The notes below the pieces were generated by a model. It was not told the DNA's origin. It did no database searches and was given only the letters and a program-made list of their open reading frames with translations. The translations under genes and the position numbers were made by a program. Below are positions 44,423 through 53,456 of a stretch of 64,000 bases of DNA, piece by piece. Location of the stretch: positions 1 through 64,000 of the forward strand of contig JBHYGK010000005.1 of assembly GCA_051859045.1 (NCBI GenBank). The letters run 5' to 3'. Position 1 is the first letter of the stretch; every line of letters starts with the position of its first letter. This DNA comes from JBHYGK01 sp051859045 (GTDB lineage: Bacteria; Pseudomonadota; Gammaproteobacteria; Xanthomonadales; Xanthomonadaceae).

Positions 44423-45382
44423 GTGAAGTTCTTCACCCTCATCCCGAACAACACCTCGATCCCGTTCATGGCCCTGCGCCATGCCGCGCTGGTCATGGTG
44501 GTCACCCTGATCCTCGGCTCCTTCGCCCTGCTGGCCACGCGCGGCCTGAACTTCGCGCTGGACTTCACCGGCGGCACCGTCGCCGAGCTGCGCTTCGAGC
44601 ACCCGATCGACCTCGACCAGGCCCGCGAGGCGCTGGCCGAGGCCGGCTACCCCAGCGCGGTGGTGCAGTCCTTCGGCTCCGACGCCGAGGTGATGGTCCG
44701 CCTGCAGCCCCGCGAGGGCGAGGGCGCGGCCGCGGCCAACGCGCAGCAGACCGGCGGCGCGATCCTCGACATCGTCCAGGTCGACGGCAACCCGGGCGTC
44801 GTGGTCGACAGCGACTTCGTCAGCGCGCAGTTCGGCCGCGAGCTGGCCGAGAAGGGCCTGCTGGCGGTGGTGTTCGTGGCGCTGGGCTTCGGCGTCTACA
44901 TCATCAGCCGCTTCGAGTGGAAGTTCGCGGTCGCCGCGATCATCACCACGCTGTTCGACGTGGTGCTCACCACCGCGCTGTTCTCGGCGATGCAGTGGGA
45001 GTTCGACCTGGCCGTGCTGGCCGGCGTGCTCTCGGTGATGGGCTTCTCGATCAACGACACCATCGTGATCTTCGACCGCGTCCGCGAGAGCTTCCGCAGC
45101 AAGCACGACGACGGCCCGGTCTCGGTGCTCAACCGCGCCATCAACCAGACCCTCTCGCGCACCGTGATCACCTCGGTGGTGGCGTTCCTGACCATGTACG
45201 CGCTGTTCCTCTACGGCGGCCCCTCGCTCGAGGGCATGGCCAAGGCGCAGATGTTCGGCATCGTGATCGGCACGCTGTCCTCGATCGTGGTGGCCTGCCC
45301 GCTGCTGTGGGCCTTCGGCATCCAGAAGCAGGACCTGGCCCTGCGCCCGACCGTCGACCCCGAGCTCGACCGCCGGCCCTGA
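44423..45382 (+). CDS. secF: Protein translocase subunit SecF
   Basis: The 319-residue partner of SecD has one N-terminal helix, LNFALDFTGGTVAELRFE (P4 domain start), and the RND motif LAVLAGVLSVMGFSINDTIVIFDRVRES. TLSRTVITSVVAFLTMYALFLYGG matches helix 5-6. The start is GTG (44423), with CGGAG 6-7 bases upstream; the longer upstream frame overlaps secD and is a worse choice. A strong terminator follows. Confidence 0.96.
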   Translation: MKFFTLIPNNTSIPFMALRHAALVMVVTLILGSFALLATRGLNFALDFTGGTVAELRFEHPIDLDQAREALAEAGYPSAVVQSFGSDAEVMVRLQPREGEGAAAANAQQTGGAILDIVQVDGNPGVVVDSDFVSAQFGRELAEKGLLAVVFVALGFGVYIISRFEWKFAVAAIITTLFDVVLTTALFSAMQWEFDLAVLAGVLSVMGFSINDTIVIFDRVRESFRSKHDDGPVSVLNRAINQTLSRTVITSVVAFLTMYALFLYGGPSLEGMAKAQMFGIVIGTLSSIVVACPLLWAFGIQKQDLALRPTVDPELDRRP

Positions 45383-45422
45383 GCCCGGCGGCGCCCGGCC
45401 AGGCCGGGCGCGCGGCGGAAAC

Positions 45423-45452
45423 GAAGAAGGCCCGCGCGAGCGGGCCTTCTTC
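45423..45452. terminator. Bidirectional terminator between secF and suhB
   Basis: A perfect 13-bp stem (45423-45435 with 45440-45452) with a 4-base GCGA loop has GAAGAAGG/CCTTCTTC at its base, giving T-rich ends on both strands. It separates the converging secF and suhB transcripts. Confidence 0.88.
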
Positions 45453-45490
45453 ATGTCCGGGCCCCGGAGGGCGGGGCGGGCGCGCGCGCC

Positions 45491-46321
45491 TCAGAGGCGC
45501 GCGTCCTCGTCGCTCTTCCAGTCGAACGACGCGGCGTAGCCGGTGTCGACGATGACCTTCTGCAGCATCTCGCTGAGCTTGAGGCTGCCGGCCACCACCT
45601 GGCCGCCGTCGAGCAGCTGCTCGCCGCGGCCCTTGAAGTCGCAGACCCGGCCGCCGGCCTCGCGCACCAGCAGGATGCCGGCGGCGATGTCCCAGGGCTT
45701 CACGCCGGCCTCGAAGTAGGCGTCGGTGCGGCTGCAGGCCACGTAGGCCAGGTCGAGCGCGGCGGAGCCGGTGCGGCGCACGTCCTCGGCGGTCTCGAGC
45801 AGGGCCTCGATGGTCTTGAGCTGGGGCCTGATGCGCTTGCGCTCGCGCGGGGCGAAGCCGGTGGTGATCATCGCGCCGTGCAGGTCGCGGCGCTCGCCGA
45901 TGCGGATCTTCTTGTCGTTGAGCAGCGCGCCCGAGCCCTTGGAGGCCGAGAAGATGTCGTTGCGGATCGGGTCGTAGACCACCGCGTGGATCGGCTCGCC
46001 GCCCTCGACCATCGCGATCGACACGCAGAAGTGCGGGAAGCCGCGCAGGAAGTTGGACGTGCCGTCGAGCGGGTCGATGACGAAGGTGGTGCGGGCGCGG
46101 TGGCTCAGGCCCGACTCCTCGCCGAGGAAGGCGGCCTCGGGGAAGGCGCGGCGGAGCTCGCGGATGATCTCCTTCTCCGCCAGGGCGTCGACCTCGCTGG
46201 CATAATCCAGCCGCGCCTTCTCGACGACGTTGAGGCTGTCGAGCTTGGCCATGTGGCGGAGGATCACGTTGCCGGCCAGGCGCGCGGCCTTGACCATGAT
46301 GTTGACTGCAGGCTTCTGCAT
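45491..46321 (-). CDS. suhB: Inositol-1-monophosphatase SuhB
   Basis: The 276-residue magnesium-dependent phosphatase also acts in ribosomal-RNA antitermination in E. coli. Metal ligands are in FLGEESGL, VIDPLDGTSNFLRGFPHF and KPWDIAAGILLVREAGG. Length and motifs are standard. It is divergent from trmJ, as in E. coli. Confidence 0.96.
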   Translation of the reverse strand: MQKPAVNIMVKAARLAGNVILRHMAKLDSLNVVEKARLDYASEVDALAEKEIIRELRRAFPEAAFLGEESGLSHRARTTFVIDPLDGTSNFLRGFPHFCVSIAMVEGGEPIHAVVYDPIRNDIFSASKGSGALLNDKKIRIGERRDLHGAMITTGFAPRERKRIRPQLKTIEALLETAEDVRRTGSAALDLAYVACSRTDAYFEAGVKPWDIAAGILLVREAGGRVCDFKGRGEQLLDGGQVVAGSLKLSEMLQKVIVDTGYAASFDWKSDEDARL

Positions 46322-46391
46322 GCGCTCACCGCACCCGGGGGAAGGGAAAAGAACGAGCCGGCGGCGCTCGGGCCCCGGGGGGCGCGGAGTC

Positions 46392-46397
46392 TAGCAT
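46392..46397 (+). promoter_or_regulatory. Putative -10 element (TAGCAT) upstream of trmJ
   Basis: TAGCAT is the AT-rich island in the suhB-trmJ divergent region, 100 bases before trmJ. It could equally serve suhB on the other strand. Confidence 0.22.
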
Positions 46398-46496
46398 CGC
46401 GGCGGCCGCGGCGCCTCCCATTTCCCGCGGACCGGCCCCCGGCCGCCGCCTCCCGGCCCCGGCCGGCCCCGCCCCAGACCCAGCCCGAGACCCCGC

Positions 46497-47276
46497 ATGA
46501 GCACCCCCCACGACACCCCCGGCGCCGCCCCGATCGACATCGTCCTGGTCGGCACCCAGCACCCCGGCAACCTCGGCGCGGCGGCGCGCGCGATCAAGAC
46601 CATGGGCCTGCCCCGGCTGGTGCTGGTGGCCCCGGAGCACCCGGTCGACCATCCCGACGCCCTCGCCATGGCCGCCGGCGCCGACGACCGCCTGGCCGCG
46701 GCCCGGGTCGTGGCCAGCGTCGAAGAGGCCGTGTCCGAGGCGGTCTTCGTGCTCGGCTGCACCGCCCGCAGCCGGACCGTCCCGCTGCCCGAGCTGAGCC
46801 CCCGCGAGGCCGCGGCCCGCCTGCTCGAGGCCGCGCCCGCCGGCCGGGTGGCCCTGCTGTTCGGCCGCGAGCGCACCGGCCTGACCAACGACGAGCTGCA
46901 GCGCTGCCACGCCGCGGTGCACATCCCGGCCGACCCGGCCTTCAGCTCGCTCAACCTCGCCGCCTCGGTGCAGGTGATGGCCTACGAGCTGCGGGTGGCC
47001 CTGCTCGAGGCTGGGCTGGTCCCGCCGCGGCCGGCGCCCCCGGCGCTGGACGAGGCCGAGCCGCCGGCCACCCAGGGCCAGCTCGAGGGCATGTTCGGGC
47101 ACTTCGCCGAGGCGCTGGACGACATCGACTTCCACAAGGGCCGCGCGCCGGAGATGAGCCTGCAGCGGCTGCGCCGGCTGTTCCTGCGCGCCGGGCTCGA
47201 CGCGCGCGAGGTCCGGCTGCTGCGCGGCATCCTCTCCGACGCCCAGCGCATGGCCCGGCTGGCCCGCGGCGGGTGA
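46497..47276 (+). CDS. trmJ: tRNA (cytidine/uridine-2'-O-)-methyltransferase TrmJ
   Basis: The 259-residue SPOUT enzyme methylates the ribose of nucleotide 32 in several tRNAs. Motifs are IVLVGTQHPGNLGAAARAIKTMG (motif 1), ALLFGRERTGLTNDELQRCH (motif 2) and PAFSSLNLAASVQVMAYELR (motif 3), which form the knotted AdoMet site. The C-terminal helical domain is present. Confidence 0.96.
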   Translation: MSTPHDTPGAAPIDIVLVGTQHPGNLGAAARAIKTMGLPRLVLVAPEHPVDHPDALAMAAGADDRLAAARVVASVEEAVSEAVFVLGCTARSRTVPLPELSPREAAARLLEAAPAGRVALLFGRERTGLTNDELQRCHAAVHIPADPAFSSLNLAASVQVMAYELRVALLEAGLVPPRPAPPALDEAEPPATQGQLEGMFGHFAEALDDIDFHKGRAPEMSLQRLRRLFLRAGLDAREVRLLRGILSDAQRMARLARGG

Positions 47277-47391
47277 GTCCGGTGCTGGGCGGGTGGGAGC
47301 GATTCTTGTATCGTCCCGTCTCCAGCCGACCCCCTGGCGTCACCGCGCCGGCGGCGTCGCGCGCGGCCCTGCTTCCAGCCCCGTGAGGCCC

Positions 47392-48369
47392 GTGACCATC
47401 CATTCCCGCCCCGCCGCCGAGCGTCCGCGTCCAGGCCGTGGCCTCCGTGCCCGGCTGTCCGCGCCGCTGCTGTCGCTGCTGCTGGGCCTGGCCGCCACCC
47501 TGGGCGCCGCCGCGCCCGCGGCGGCCGACCCCGGCGTGCTGGTGCTGGGCCGGATCAGCGACGACCCGCGCGCCCACCACGACCAGCTGCAGGCCCTGCT
47601 CGACTACGTGGTGCCGCGGATGCGCGACGTGGGCATCCGCGAGGGCCGCGTGCTGATGGCCCGCGACCCCGCGCAGATGCAGAGCTACATGCGCCGCGGC
47701 CGGGTCGACTGGGTCACCGAGACCGCCAGTATGGGCATGATCCTGGCCGACCGCGCCGGGGCCGAGCCGCTGGTGCTCACCGAGCGCGGCGGCTCCAGCA
47801 GTTACCGCACCGTGTTCTTCGCCCGCCGCGATGCCGGCATCACCAGCCTGGCCGACCTGCCGGGGCGCAGCATCGCGATGCAGAACCCGTCCTCCACCAG
47901 CGCCTACTTCGTGCCCATGCTCGAGCTGCTCGACGCCGGGCACCGGCCGCTGCTGATGCTCTCGCCCGAGGACCGCCCGCAGGCGGGCGAGGTGGGCTAC
48001 GTGTTCGCCCGCACCGAGATCAACATCGCCACCTGGGTGCACAAGCGGCTGGTCGACGTCGGCGCCATGAGCGAGCTCGACTGGGCCCAGCTCGAGCGCA
48101 TGCCCGAGAGCTTCCGCGCCGACATGCAGGTCATCCACGCCAGCGAGCCGGTGCCGCGCGCGATGGAGCTGGTGCGGCCCGACCTCGACCCGGTGGTCCG
48201 CGCGCGCCTGCGCGAGGTGCTGCTCGACGCCGCCGGCGACCCCGAGGCCGGCGACGCGCTGCGCGCCTTCTTCCGCACCACCCGCTTCCTGCCGATCGAC
48301 GACGCCACCGGCCGCGGCCTCGAGCGCCTGCGCGAGGGCGCGCGCCGGGTCCGCCTGGAGGTGGAGTGA
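47392..48369 (+). CDS. PhnD-like periplasmic binding protein
   Basis: The 325-residue protein has a basic N-terminus, signal peptide (LLSLLLGLAATLGAAAPAAA) and a PhnD/phosphonate-type binding fold (VLVLGRISDDPRAHHDQLQALLDYVV, YMRRGRVDWVTETASMGMI, GITSLADLPGRSIAMQNPSSTSAYFVPMLELL). No permease or ATPase is near. The stop overlaps the start of a GGDEF-EAL gene (TGATG), so it probably acts as the periplasmic sensor partner of that protein instead of a transport component. The start is a GTG; GTG 47383 and 47293 are alternatives and none has a convincing ribosome binding site. Confidence 0.8.
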   Translation: MTIHSRPAAERPRPGRGLRARLSAPLLSLLLGLAATLGAAAPAAADPGVLVLGRISDDPRAHHDQLQALLDYVVPRMRDVGIREGRVLMARDPAQMQSYMRRGRVDWVTETASMGMILADRAGAEPLVLTERGGSSSYRTVFFARRDAGITSLADLPGRSIAMQNPSSTSAYFVPMLELLDAGHRPLLMLSPEDRPQAGEVGYVFARTEINIATWVHKRLVDVGAMSELDWAQLERMPESFRADMQVIHASEPVPRAMELVRPDLDPVVRARLREVLLDAAGDPEAGDALRAFFRTTRFLPIDDATGRGLERLREGARRVRLEVE

Positions 48370-50477
48370 TGCGCTTCGGCCTGCAGGCCCGCGTGCTGGC
48401 GGTGGTGGGGCTGGCGCTGCTGCTGGTGGTGGCGCTGTCGGCCGCCGCCTGGCGCCAGCAGGCCCGCGCGCTCGAGGAGGTCCGCGAGCTCGGCCGCGAG
48501 TCCACCGCCACCATGCTGCGCCAGGCCCTGAGCGCGCGCGGCGAGGCCACCACCGCGCAGCTGGCCGACGCGCTGGCGAACCCGCTGTACTACTTCGACC
48601 TCGACGCCGTCGGCGAGCTGGCCCGCGCCGCGCTGCGCCAGCCCGACGTGGCCTACGTGCTGGTGTTCGACGACGAGGGCCGGGTGCTGCACGACGGCTC
48701 GGGCGACATCCCCACCTTCGGCCGGCTGATGGACGACCCGCTGGCCTACGAGGCCATCGGCGCCAGCGGCCTGCACCTGCAGCTCGCCGGCAGCCTGCTC
48801 GACGTCGCCCACCCGGTGCGCGTGGGCCAGCAGCGCCTCGGCGGCGTGCGCGTGGGCTACTCGCTGGCCGGCATCGAGCGCGAGGAGGCGCTGGCCCAGG
48901 CCGCGCTGCGCGAGCGCGTGGACGTCGCCCGCCGCGCCCACTTCCGCGACCTGCTGCTGCTGCTCGGGCTGCTGCTGGCGCTGTGCACCGGCCTGATGTA
49001 CGCGATGCAGCGCGGCCTGGTGCGGCCGATCCGCCGCCTGGCCGAGGCCGCCCGCGAGATCGAGGCCGGCCGCTACGAGCTGCGCGACCTCGAGACCCGC
49101 CGCACCGACGAGGTGGGCGAGCTGATCGGCGCCTTCCGGCGCATGAGCGACGGCGTCGCCCGGCACGACCGCGAGGTCCGCCGGATGGCCTACGGCGACG
49201 CGCTCACCGGCCTGCCCAACCGGCTCGCCTTCCGCGAACTGCTCGACCAGCGCCTGCTGACCCTCGACGGCACCAGCGGCGAGCTGGCCCTGATGTTCGT
49301 CGACCTCGACGACTTCAAGCGCATCAACGACACCCTCGGCCACGACGCCGGCGACGACGTGCTGACCCAGTTCGCCCAGCGCATCCGCGCCTCGGTCGAG
49401 CGCCTGGGCGGCGCCGGCGCCGAGGTGGCGCGCTTCGGCGGCGACGAGTTCGTGGCCCTGGTGATGGGCGAGGACATGCGCATGCTCTCCGCGCAGATCG
49501 CCGACGCGCTGATCGCCGAGCTCCAGCAGCCCATCGCCGTGCACGGCCGCCAGGTGTTCCTCGGCGCTTCGGTCGGCGTGACCCTGTTCCCGCACGACGC
49601 CAGCTCCGCCGGCCTGCTGCTGAAGAACGGCGACATCGCGATGTACCAGGCGAAGGTCGCCGGCAAGAACTGCTACCGCTTCTACTCCCGCGCCATGGAC
49701 CAGGCGGTGGAGCGCCGCGTGCAGATGGAGCAGGACCTGCGCGGGGCCTGGGAGCGCGGCGAGCTCAGCCTGAACTTCCAGCCGATCTTCCAGCTCGCCG
49801 ACGGCCGCCTGGTGGGCGCCGAGGCGCTGCTGCGCTGGCAGCACCCCACCGAGGGCGTCATCCCGCCGTCGGTGTTCGTCGACGTCGCCGAGCAGAGCGG
49901 CCTGATCGACCAGCTCGGCCGCCACGTGATCCGCCAGGCCTGCCTCGACGCGATGCGCTGGAAGGGCCCGCAGGGCGAGGCGCCGTTCGTGTCGGTCAAC
50001 GTCTCGGCCCGCCAGCTGCGCTCCGGCGACCTGCCCGAGGTGGTCTCGGCCGCGCTCGAGGAGTCGGGCCTGGCGCCCAAGCGCCTGCACATCGAGCTGA
50101 CCGAGACCGCGGTGCTGGGCGACGAGGTCCAGGCCAGCGCGCTGCTGGCGCGGCTGCGCTCCACCGGCGTGAAGGTGTGGCTGGACGACTTCGGCACCGG
50201 CTTCTCCGGCCTCAGCCACCTGCGCCGGGTGCCGGTGGACGGCGTCAAGATCGACCGCAGCTTCGTCGCCGACGTGCTGCGCGACCCCGACGACCTGGCC
50301 CTGACCTCCGCGATCATCGCGATGGCGCACTCGCTGGGCATCACGGTGGTCGCCGAGGGCGTCGAGAACGAGGGCCAGTACGCGGTGCTGCGCGAGCGCG
50401 GCTGCGACCAGGCCCAGGGCTTCTGGCTGGGCCGGCCGATGACGGCGGCCGACTTCGAGCGGCGGATGCTCGTCTGA
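48369..50477 (+). CDS. HAMP-GGDEF-EAL cyclic-di-GMP signalling protein
   Basis: The product has 702 residues: a transmembrane helix (about 8-27), a periplasmic sensor region (28-195), a second helix (LLLLLGLLLALCTGLMYAM), HAMP (RPIRRLAEAAREIEAGRY), GGDEF domain (active site ARFGGDEFVAL; no RxxD inhibitory site in the expected place) and EAL domain with complete catalytic set (GAEALLRW, NVSARQL, ELTET, DDFGTGFSGL, KIDRSFV, EGVENEGQ). Both making and breaking of c-di-GMP are possible. A GTG three bases upstream (48366) is an alternative start. It is coupled to the PhnD-like gene, which suggests ligand control from the periplasm. Confidence 0.93.
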   Translation: MRFGLQARVLAVVGLALLLVVALSAAAWRQQARALEEVRELGRESTATMLRQALSARGEATTAQLADALANPLYYFDLDAVGELARAALRQPDVAYVLVFDDEGRVLHDGSGDIPTFGRLMDDPLAYEAIGASGLHLQLAGSLLDVAHPVRVGQQRLGGVRVGYSLAGIEREEALAQAALRERVDVARRAHFRDLLLLLGLLLALCTGLMYAMQRGLVRPIRRLAEAAREIEAGRYELRDLETRRTDEVGELIGAFRRMSDGVARHDREVRRMAYGDALTGLPNRLAFRELLDQRLLTLDGTSGELALMFVDLDDFKRINDTLGHDAGDDVLTQFAQRIRASVERLGGAGAEVARFGGDEFVALVMGEDMRMLSAQIADALIAELQQPIAVHGRQVFLGASVGVTLFPHDASSAGLLLKNGDIAMYQAKVAGKNCYRFYSRAMDQAVERRVQMEQDLRGAWERGELSLNFQPIFQLADGRLVGAEALLRWQHPTEGVIPPSVFVDVAEQSGLIDQLGRHVIRQACLDAMRWKGPQGEAPFVSVNVSARQLRSGDLPEVVSAALEESGLAPKRLHIELTETAVLGDEVQASALLARLRSTGVKVWLDDFGTGFSGLSHLRRVPVDGVKIDRSFVADVLRDPDDLALTSAIIAMAHSLGITVVAEGVENEGQYAVLRERGCDQAQGFWLGRPMTAADFERRMLV

Positions 50478-50494
50478 GCGATGCTGGTCTGAGC
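50465..50494. repeat. 15-bp direct repeat spanning the GGDEF-EAL stop codon
   Basis: Two adjacent copies (50465-50479 and 50480-50494) match at 14 of 15 bases. Each holds a TGA in the same frame (50475 and 50490), so the stop is duplicated in frame. Confidence 0.75.
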
Positions 50495-50505
50495 CGCGCG
50501 CGGCC

Positions 50506-51174
50506 TCAGCCGGCGGCGGCGCCCGCGCCGGCCCCGGCCGCCGCGAACCACTGCGTCACCGCGGCCCAGCTGGCCTGCACGGCCTCGGCCACGGTGCCCG
50601 ACAGCACCACCGCCGCGACGATCGTCCCCAGCCCCAGCACCCACACCAGGCCCAGCATCAGGCCGTCGCGGGCCAGCAGGGCCAGCGCGTAGAGCACGAT
50701 CAGCATCGCCAGCGGGTAGTTGGTGAGCGGGATCGGCAGCGACAGCAGGACGCCCACCACCACCAGCTGCGCGCCGGTGAAGGCCAGCGCGGCGCCGCGC
50801 TCGAACATCCGCCCGCCGCGCGGCTTGACCATGCGCTCGACCCAGCCCAGCACGCGGCCGATGCGGCGCTCGAACGTGGCCAGGCTGGCGCGTGTCATGC
50901 CGCGCCGGCCGATGAAGCCCGGCAGCCAGGGCTGGCGCATCAGCAGCAGCAGCTGCAGGCCGAGCAGGCTGGCCAGCGGGCCGGAGATCGCGCCCGCGCC
51001 CACCGGCAGCGGCAGGAAGGCGGGCAGGGTGGCGAGCAGGATCAGCATGCCGAACGCGCGCCGCCCGAGCTCGTCGAGCAGGCGGTGGAAGCTGAGGTGT
51101 TCGTCCGGCGGGCCGCCCTCGGCGAGGGCGACCAGCAGCGCGCGGGTGGTGGGGATGGCGTCGGCGGGCGTCAT
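50506..51174 (-). CDS. ExoD-like membrane protein
   Basis: The 222-residue inner-membrane protein has four or five helices. LSFHRLLDELGRRAFGMLILLATLPAFLPLPVGAGAISG and LLMRQPWLPGFIGRRGM are characteristic of ExoD-like proteins, named from Rhizobium exopolysaccharide synthesis, whose molecular role is not defined. The gene converges on the GGDEF-EAL gene with 28 bases between. Confidence 0.92.
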   Translation of the reverse strand: MTPADAIPTTRALLVALAEGGPPDEHLSFHRLLDELGRRAFGMLILLATLPAFLPLPVGAGAISGPLASLLGLQLLLLMRQPWLPGFIGRRGMTRASLATFERRIGRVLGWVERMVKPRGGRMFERGAALAFTGAQLVVVGVLLSLPIPLTNYPLAMLIVLYALALLARDGLMLGLVWVLGLGTIVAAVVLSGTVAEAVQASWAAVTQWFAAAGAGAGAAAG

Positions 51175-51223
51175 GTCGGGCGGGAGGATGCCAGCCCGAG
51201 CGTGAACGCCGCCGTGCCCATCC

Positions 51224-52549
51224 TCAGGACACGGCCTCGGCGGGCGAGGCGTCCGGCGCCGCCACGCGCGAGACCAGCAGCTTGTCGACGCGCGGGCCGT
51301 CGAGGTCGATCACCTCGAAGCGCCAGCCGGCGAACTCGAAGTACTCGCCCACGTGCGGGATGCGGCCGTAGCGCGCGATCACCATGCCGGCGAGGGTGTT
51401 GTAGTCGTGGTCCTCCTCGTCGGGCAGCACGCCCAGGCCGAGCAGCTCGCGCAGGTCCTCGGTGGGCAGGCCGCCGTCGACCAGCATCGAGCCGTCCTCG
51501 CGGGTGACCACCAGCGGGTCGGCGTCGTGGCCCTCGTGCACCTGGGTGCGGCCGATGACCGCGTGCAGCACGTCGTTGGCGGTGACCATGCCCTGGATGT
51601 CGCCGTACTCGTCGACCACCAGCGCCAGCGGCTGCTGCTCCTCGCGGAAGATCTCCAGCAGCTTCAGCGCGCCGGTGGACTCGGAGACGAACAGCGCCGG
51701 GCGCAGCTCGCGGAACAGGTCGGGGTCGGGGCGGCCGAGGCGGCCGGCCAGCGCCTTCACCTCGAGGATGCCCACCACCTCGGCGTCGCCGCCGCGCTGC
51801 ACCGGGTAGCGCGAGTACGGGGTCTCGGCCATCGTGGCGAGGTTCTCCTCGAGGCTGGCCTCGACGTCCAGCCAGCCGATCCGCGTGCGCGGGGTCATCA
51901 GGCTCTCGGCGGTGCGGTCGCCCAGGCCCAGCACGCGGTTGACCATGTTGCGCTCGCCGGCGTCGAACACGCCCGCGTCGTGCGCCTCGGAGACCATCAT
52001 GCGGATCTCCTCCTCGGTCACCGCCGCGGTGTCGTTGTCGCGCAGGCCCAGCAGGCGCAGCGTGGTGCGGGTGCACAGCGACAGCAGCCAGACCGCAGGC
52101 GTGCCGATCACCGCCACGATGCTCATCGGCAGGGCGACCACCGCGGCGATGCGCTCCGGGTGGGCGATCGCGAAACGCTTGGGCACCAGCTCGCCGAAAA
52201 CGATCGTCACGAAGGTCACCACCACAGCGACGATCACGCTTCCGATGGTCATGGCGGTGGCCGGTGCCAACGCCGGGATCACCTCGTCGAGCCAGGCGCC
52301 CAGGACGAGCCCGAAGGCCTCGCCGCCGACGATGCCATTCAGGTAGGGGATCAGCGTGATGCCCACCTGCACCGTGGACAGGAAACGCTCGGGGTTCTCC
52401 GACAGCGCCAGGGCGCGCCGGGCGCCGGCGCTGGATTCGCTGAGCTGCTTGAGCCTCGGCTTGCGAGACGTGACGACCGCCATCTCCGACATGGCGAAGA
52501 AGCCGTTCAGGGCGATCAGGGCGATGACGACCAGCAGTGCGTAGTTCAT
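51224..52549 (-). CDS. CNNM/CorC-HlyC family membrane protein
   Basis: The product has 441 residues: an N-terminal CNNM domain with about four helices (LNGFFAMSEMAVVTSRKPRLKQL, VQVGITLIPYLNGIVGGEAFG, IVFGELVPKRFAIAHPE), then a CBS pair (SLMTPRTRIGWLDVE ... GILEVKAL; EQQPLALVVDEYGDIQGMVTANDVLHAVIG) and a C-terminal CorC/HlyC domain (MLVDGGLPTEDLRELLGL, NTLAGMVIARYGRIPHVGEYF). The family is linked to magnesium/cobalt efflux and haemolysin-like proteins. ATG 52549 was chosen; 52564 is also possible. Confidence 0.93.
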   Translation of the reverse strand: MNYALLVVIALIALNGFFAMSEMAVVTSRKPRLKQLSESSAGARRALALSENPERFLSTVQVGITLIPYLNGIVGGEAFGLVLGAWLDEVIPALAPATAMTIGSVIVAVVVTFVTIVFGELVPKRFAIAHPERIAAVVALPMSIVAVIGTPAVWLLSLCTRTTLRLLGLRDNDTAAVTEEEIRMMVSEAHDAGVFDAGERNMVNRVLGLGDRTAESLMTPRTRIGWLDVEASLEENLATMAETPYSRYPVQRGGDAEVVGILEVKALAGRLGRPDPDLFRELRPALFVSESTGALKLLEIFREEQQPLALVVDEYGDIQGMVTANDVLHAVIGRTQVHEGHDADPLVVTREDGSMLVDGGLPTEDLRELLGLGVLPDEEDHDYNTLAGMVIARYGRIPHVGEYFEFAGWRFEVIDLDGPRVDKLLVSRVAAPDASPAEAVS

Positions 52550-52711
52550 GGGCGGCCAGGGCATCCGTGTGACCGGGTGCCGGCTCGGGATCCTCGGGGC
52601 GTGGAGCGTGAAGGGACGCGGATGATGCCACAGCTGGCCCGGCCACCCGGCCCGGCGGTCCGGGGAGGGGGCGGCGGCGGGCCGGGGGAGCGTCCTGGTG
52701 GGGCCGGGGTG

Positions 52712-52737
52712 TAATATGGGTGTCATCGTTTCGTCAC
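52712..52737 (+). promoter_or_regulatory. Putative -10 (TAATAT) and Pho-box-like repeat before DUF47-pit
   Basis: TAATAT (52712-52717) is followed by GTGTCAT (52720-52726), a 4-base spacer and TCGTCAC (52731-52737), two 7-mers in 11-base register like a PhoB box (consensus CTGTCAT; 6/7 and about 5/7 matches). The repeat lies downstream of the -10-like hexamer, not upstream as in PhoB-activated promoters. If real, it would suit repression or serve the divergent corC-like gene. Confidence 0.3.
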
Positions 52738-52819
52738 CTCGCGGCGACGACCGCCCGCCCCGCGCGTCGGGGCCCCGGTCCCGCGCCGCGCCCCTGCTCC
52801 CGCACCCCCGAGGCCCCGC

Positions 52820-53446
52820 ATGTTCTCGCTGCAGACCATCTTCGGCAAAGGCAACCAGTTCTTCGGCCTGCTCGACGAGGCCGCCTCGGCCGCCGCCGAC
52901 GCCACCACCGCGCTGCACGCGATGCTCAAGGAGGGCGGCAAGGAGCCGGCGCTGGACGCCTTCCGGCTGGCCCGCGAGCGCGAGCGCCGGGTCGCCGACC
53001 GGATCAACGAGGAGCTGGTCAACAGCTTCGTCACCGCGCTGGAGCGCGAGGACATCGAGGCGCTGAACTCGGCCCTGGTGCGCATCCCCAAGCAGGTCGA
53101 GAAGTTCGCCGAGCGCTACGCGCTGGCCACGACGTTCCTGGCCGGCATCGACTTCGCCCCGCGCGCGGCCATGCTCGAGCAGGCCGCGAAGGTGGTGGTC
53201 GAGATGGTCCGGCAGCTGCGCAAGATGAAGCTCGAGGAGATGAAGGCGCTCAACGACCGCCTGCGCTCGATCGAGAACGAGGCCGACCGGCTGATGCTCG
53301 AGCTCTACCGCGACATCTACTCCGGCCGCTACGACGGCCAGCAGATGTTCCTGATCAAGGAGTTCTTCGAGATCCTGGAGAAGGCGATCGACCGCTGCCG
53401 CGAGGCCGGCGTCGTCGCCTACCAGATCGTCCTCAAGAACAGCTGA
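52820..53446 (+). CDS. DUF47 (PhoU-like) phosphate transport regulator
   Basis: The 208-residue all-helical cytoplasmic protein of the TIGR00153/DUF47 family is distantly related to PhoU. FGLLDEAASAAADATTALHAML, RLRSIENEADRLMLELYRDIYSG and EFFEILEKAIDRCREAGVV are typical, including the E-x3-D metal-binding pattern. It lies 10 bases ahead of pit, the usual arrangement, and is thought to regulate that transporter. GAGG lies 6 bases before the ATG. Confidence 0.96.
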   Translation: MFSLQTIFGKGNQFFGLLDEAASAAADATTALHAMLKEGGKEPALDAFRLARERERRVADRINEELVNSFVTALEREDIEALNSALVRIPKQVEKFAERYALATTFLAGIDFAPRAAMLEQAAKVVVEMVRQLRKMKLEEMKALNDRLRSIENEADRLMLELYRDIYSGRYDGQQMFLIKEFFEILEKAIDRCREAGVVAYQIVLKNS

Positions 53447-53456
53447 GGGCGCCCCC

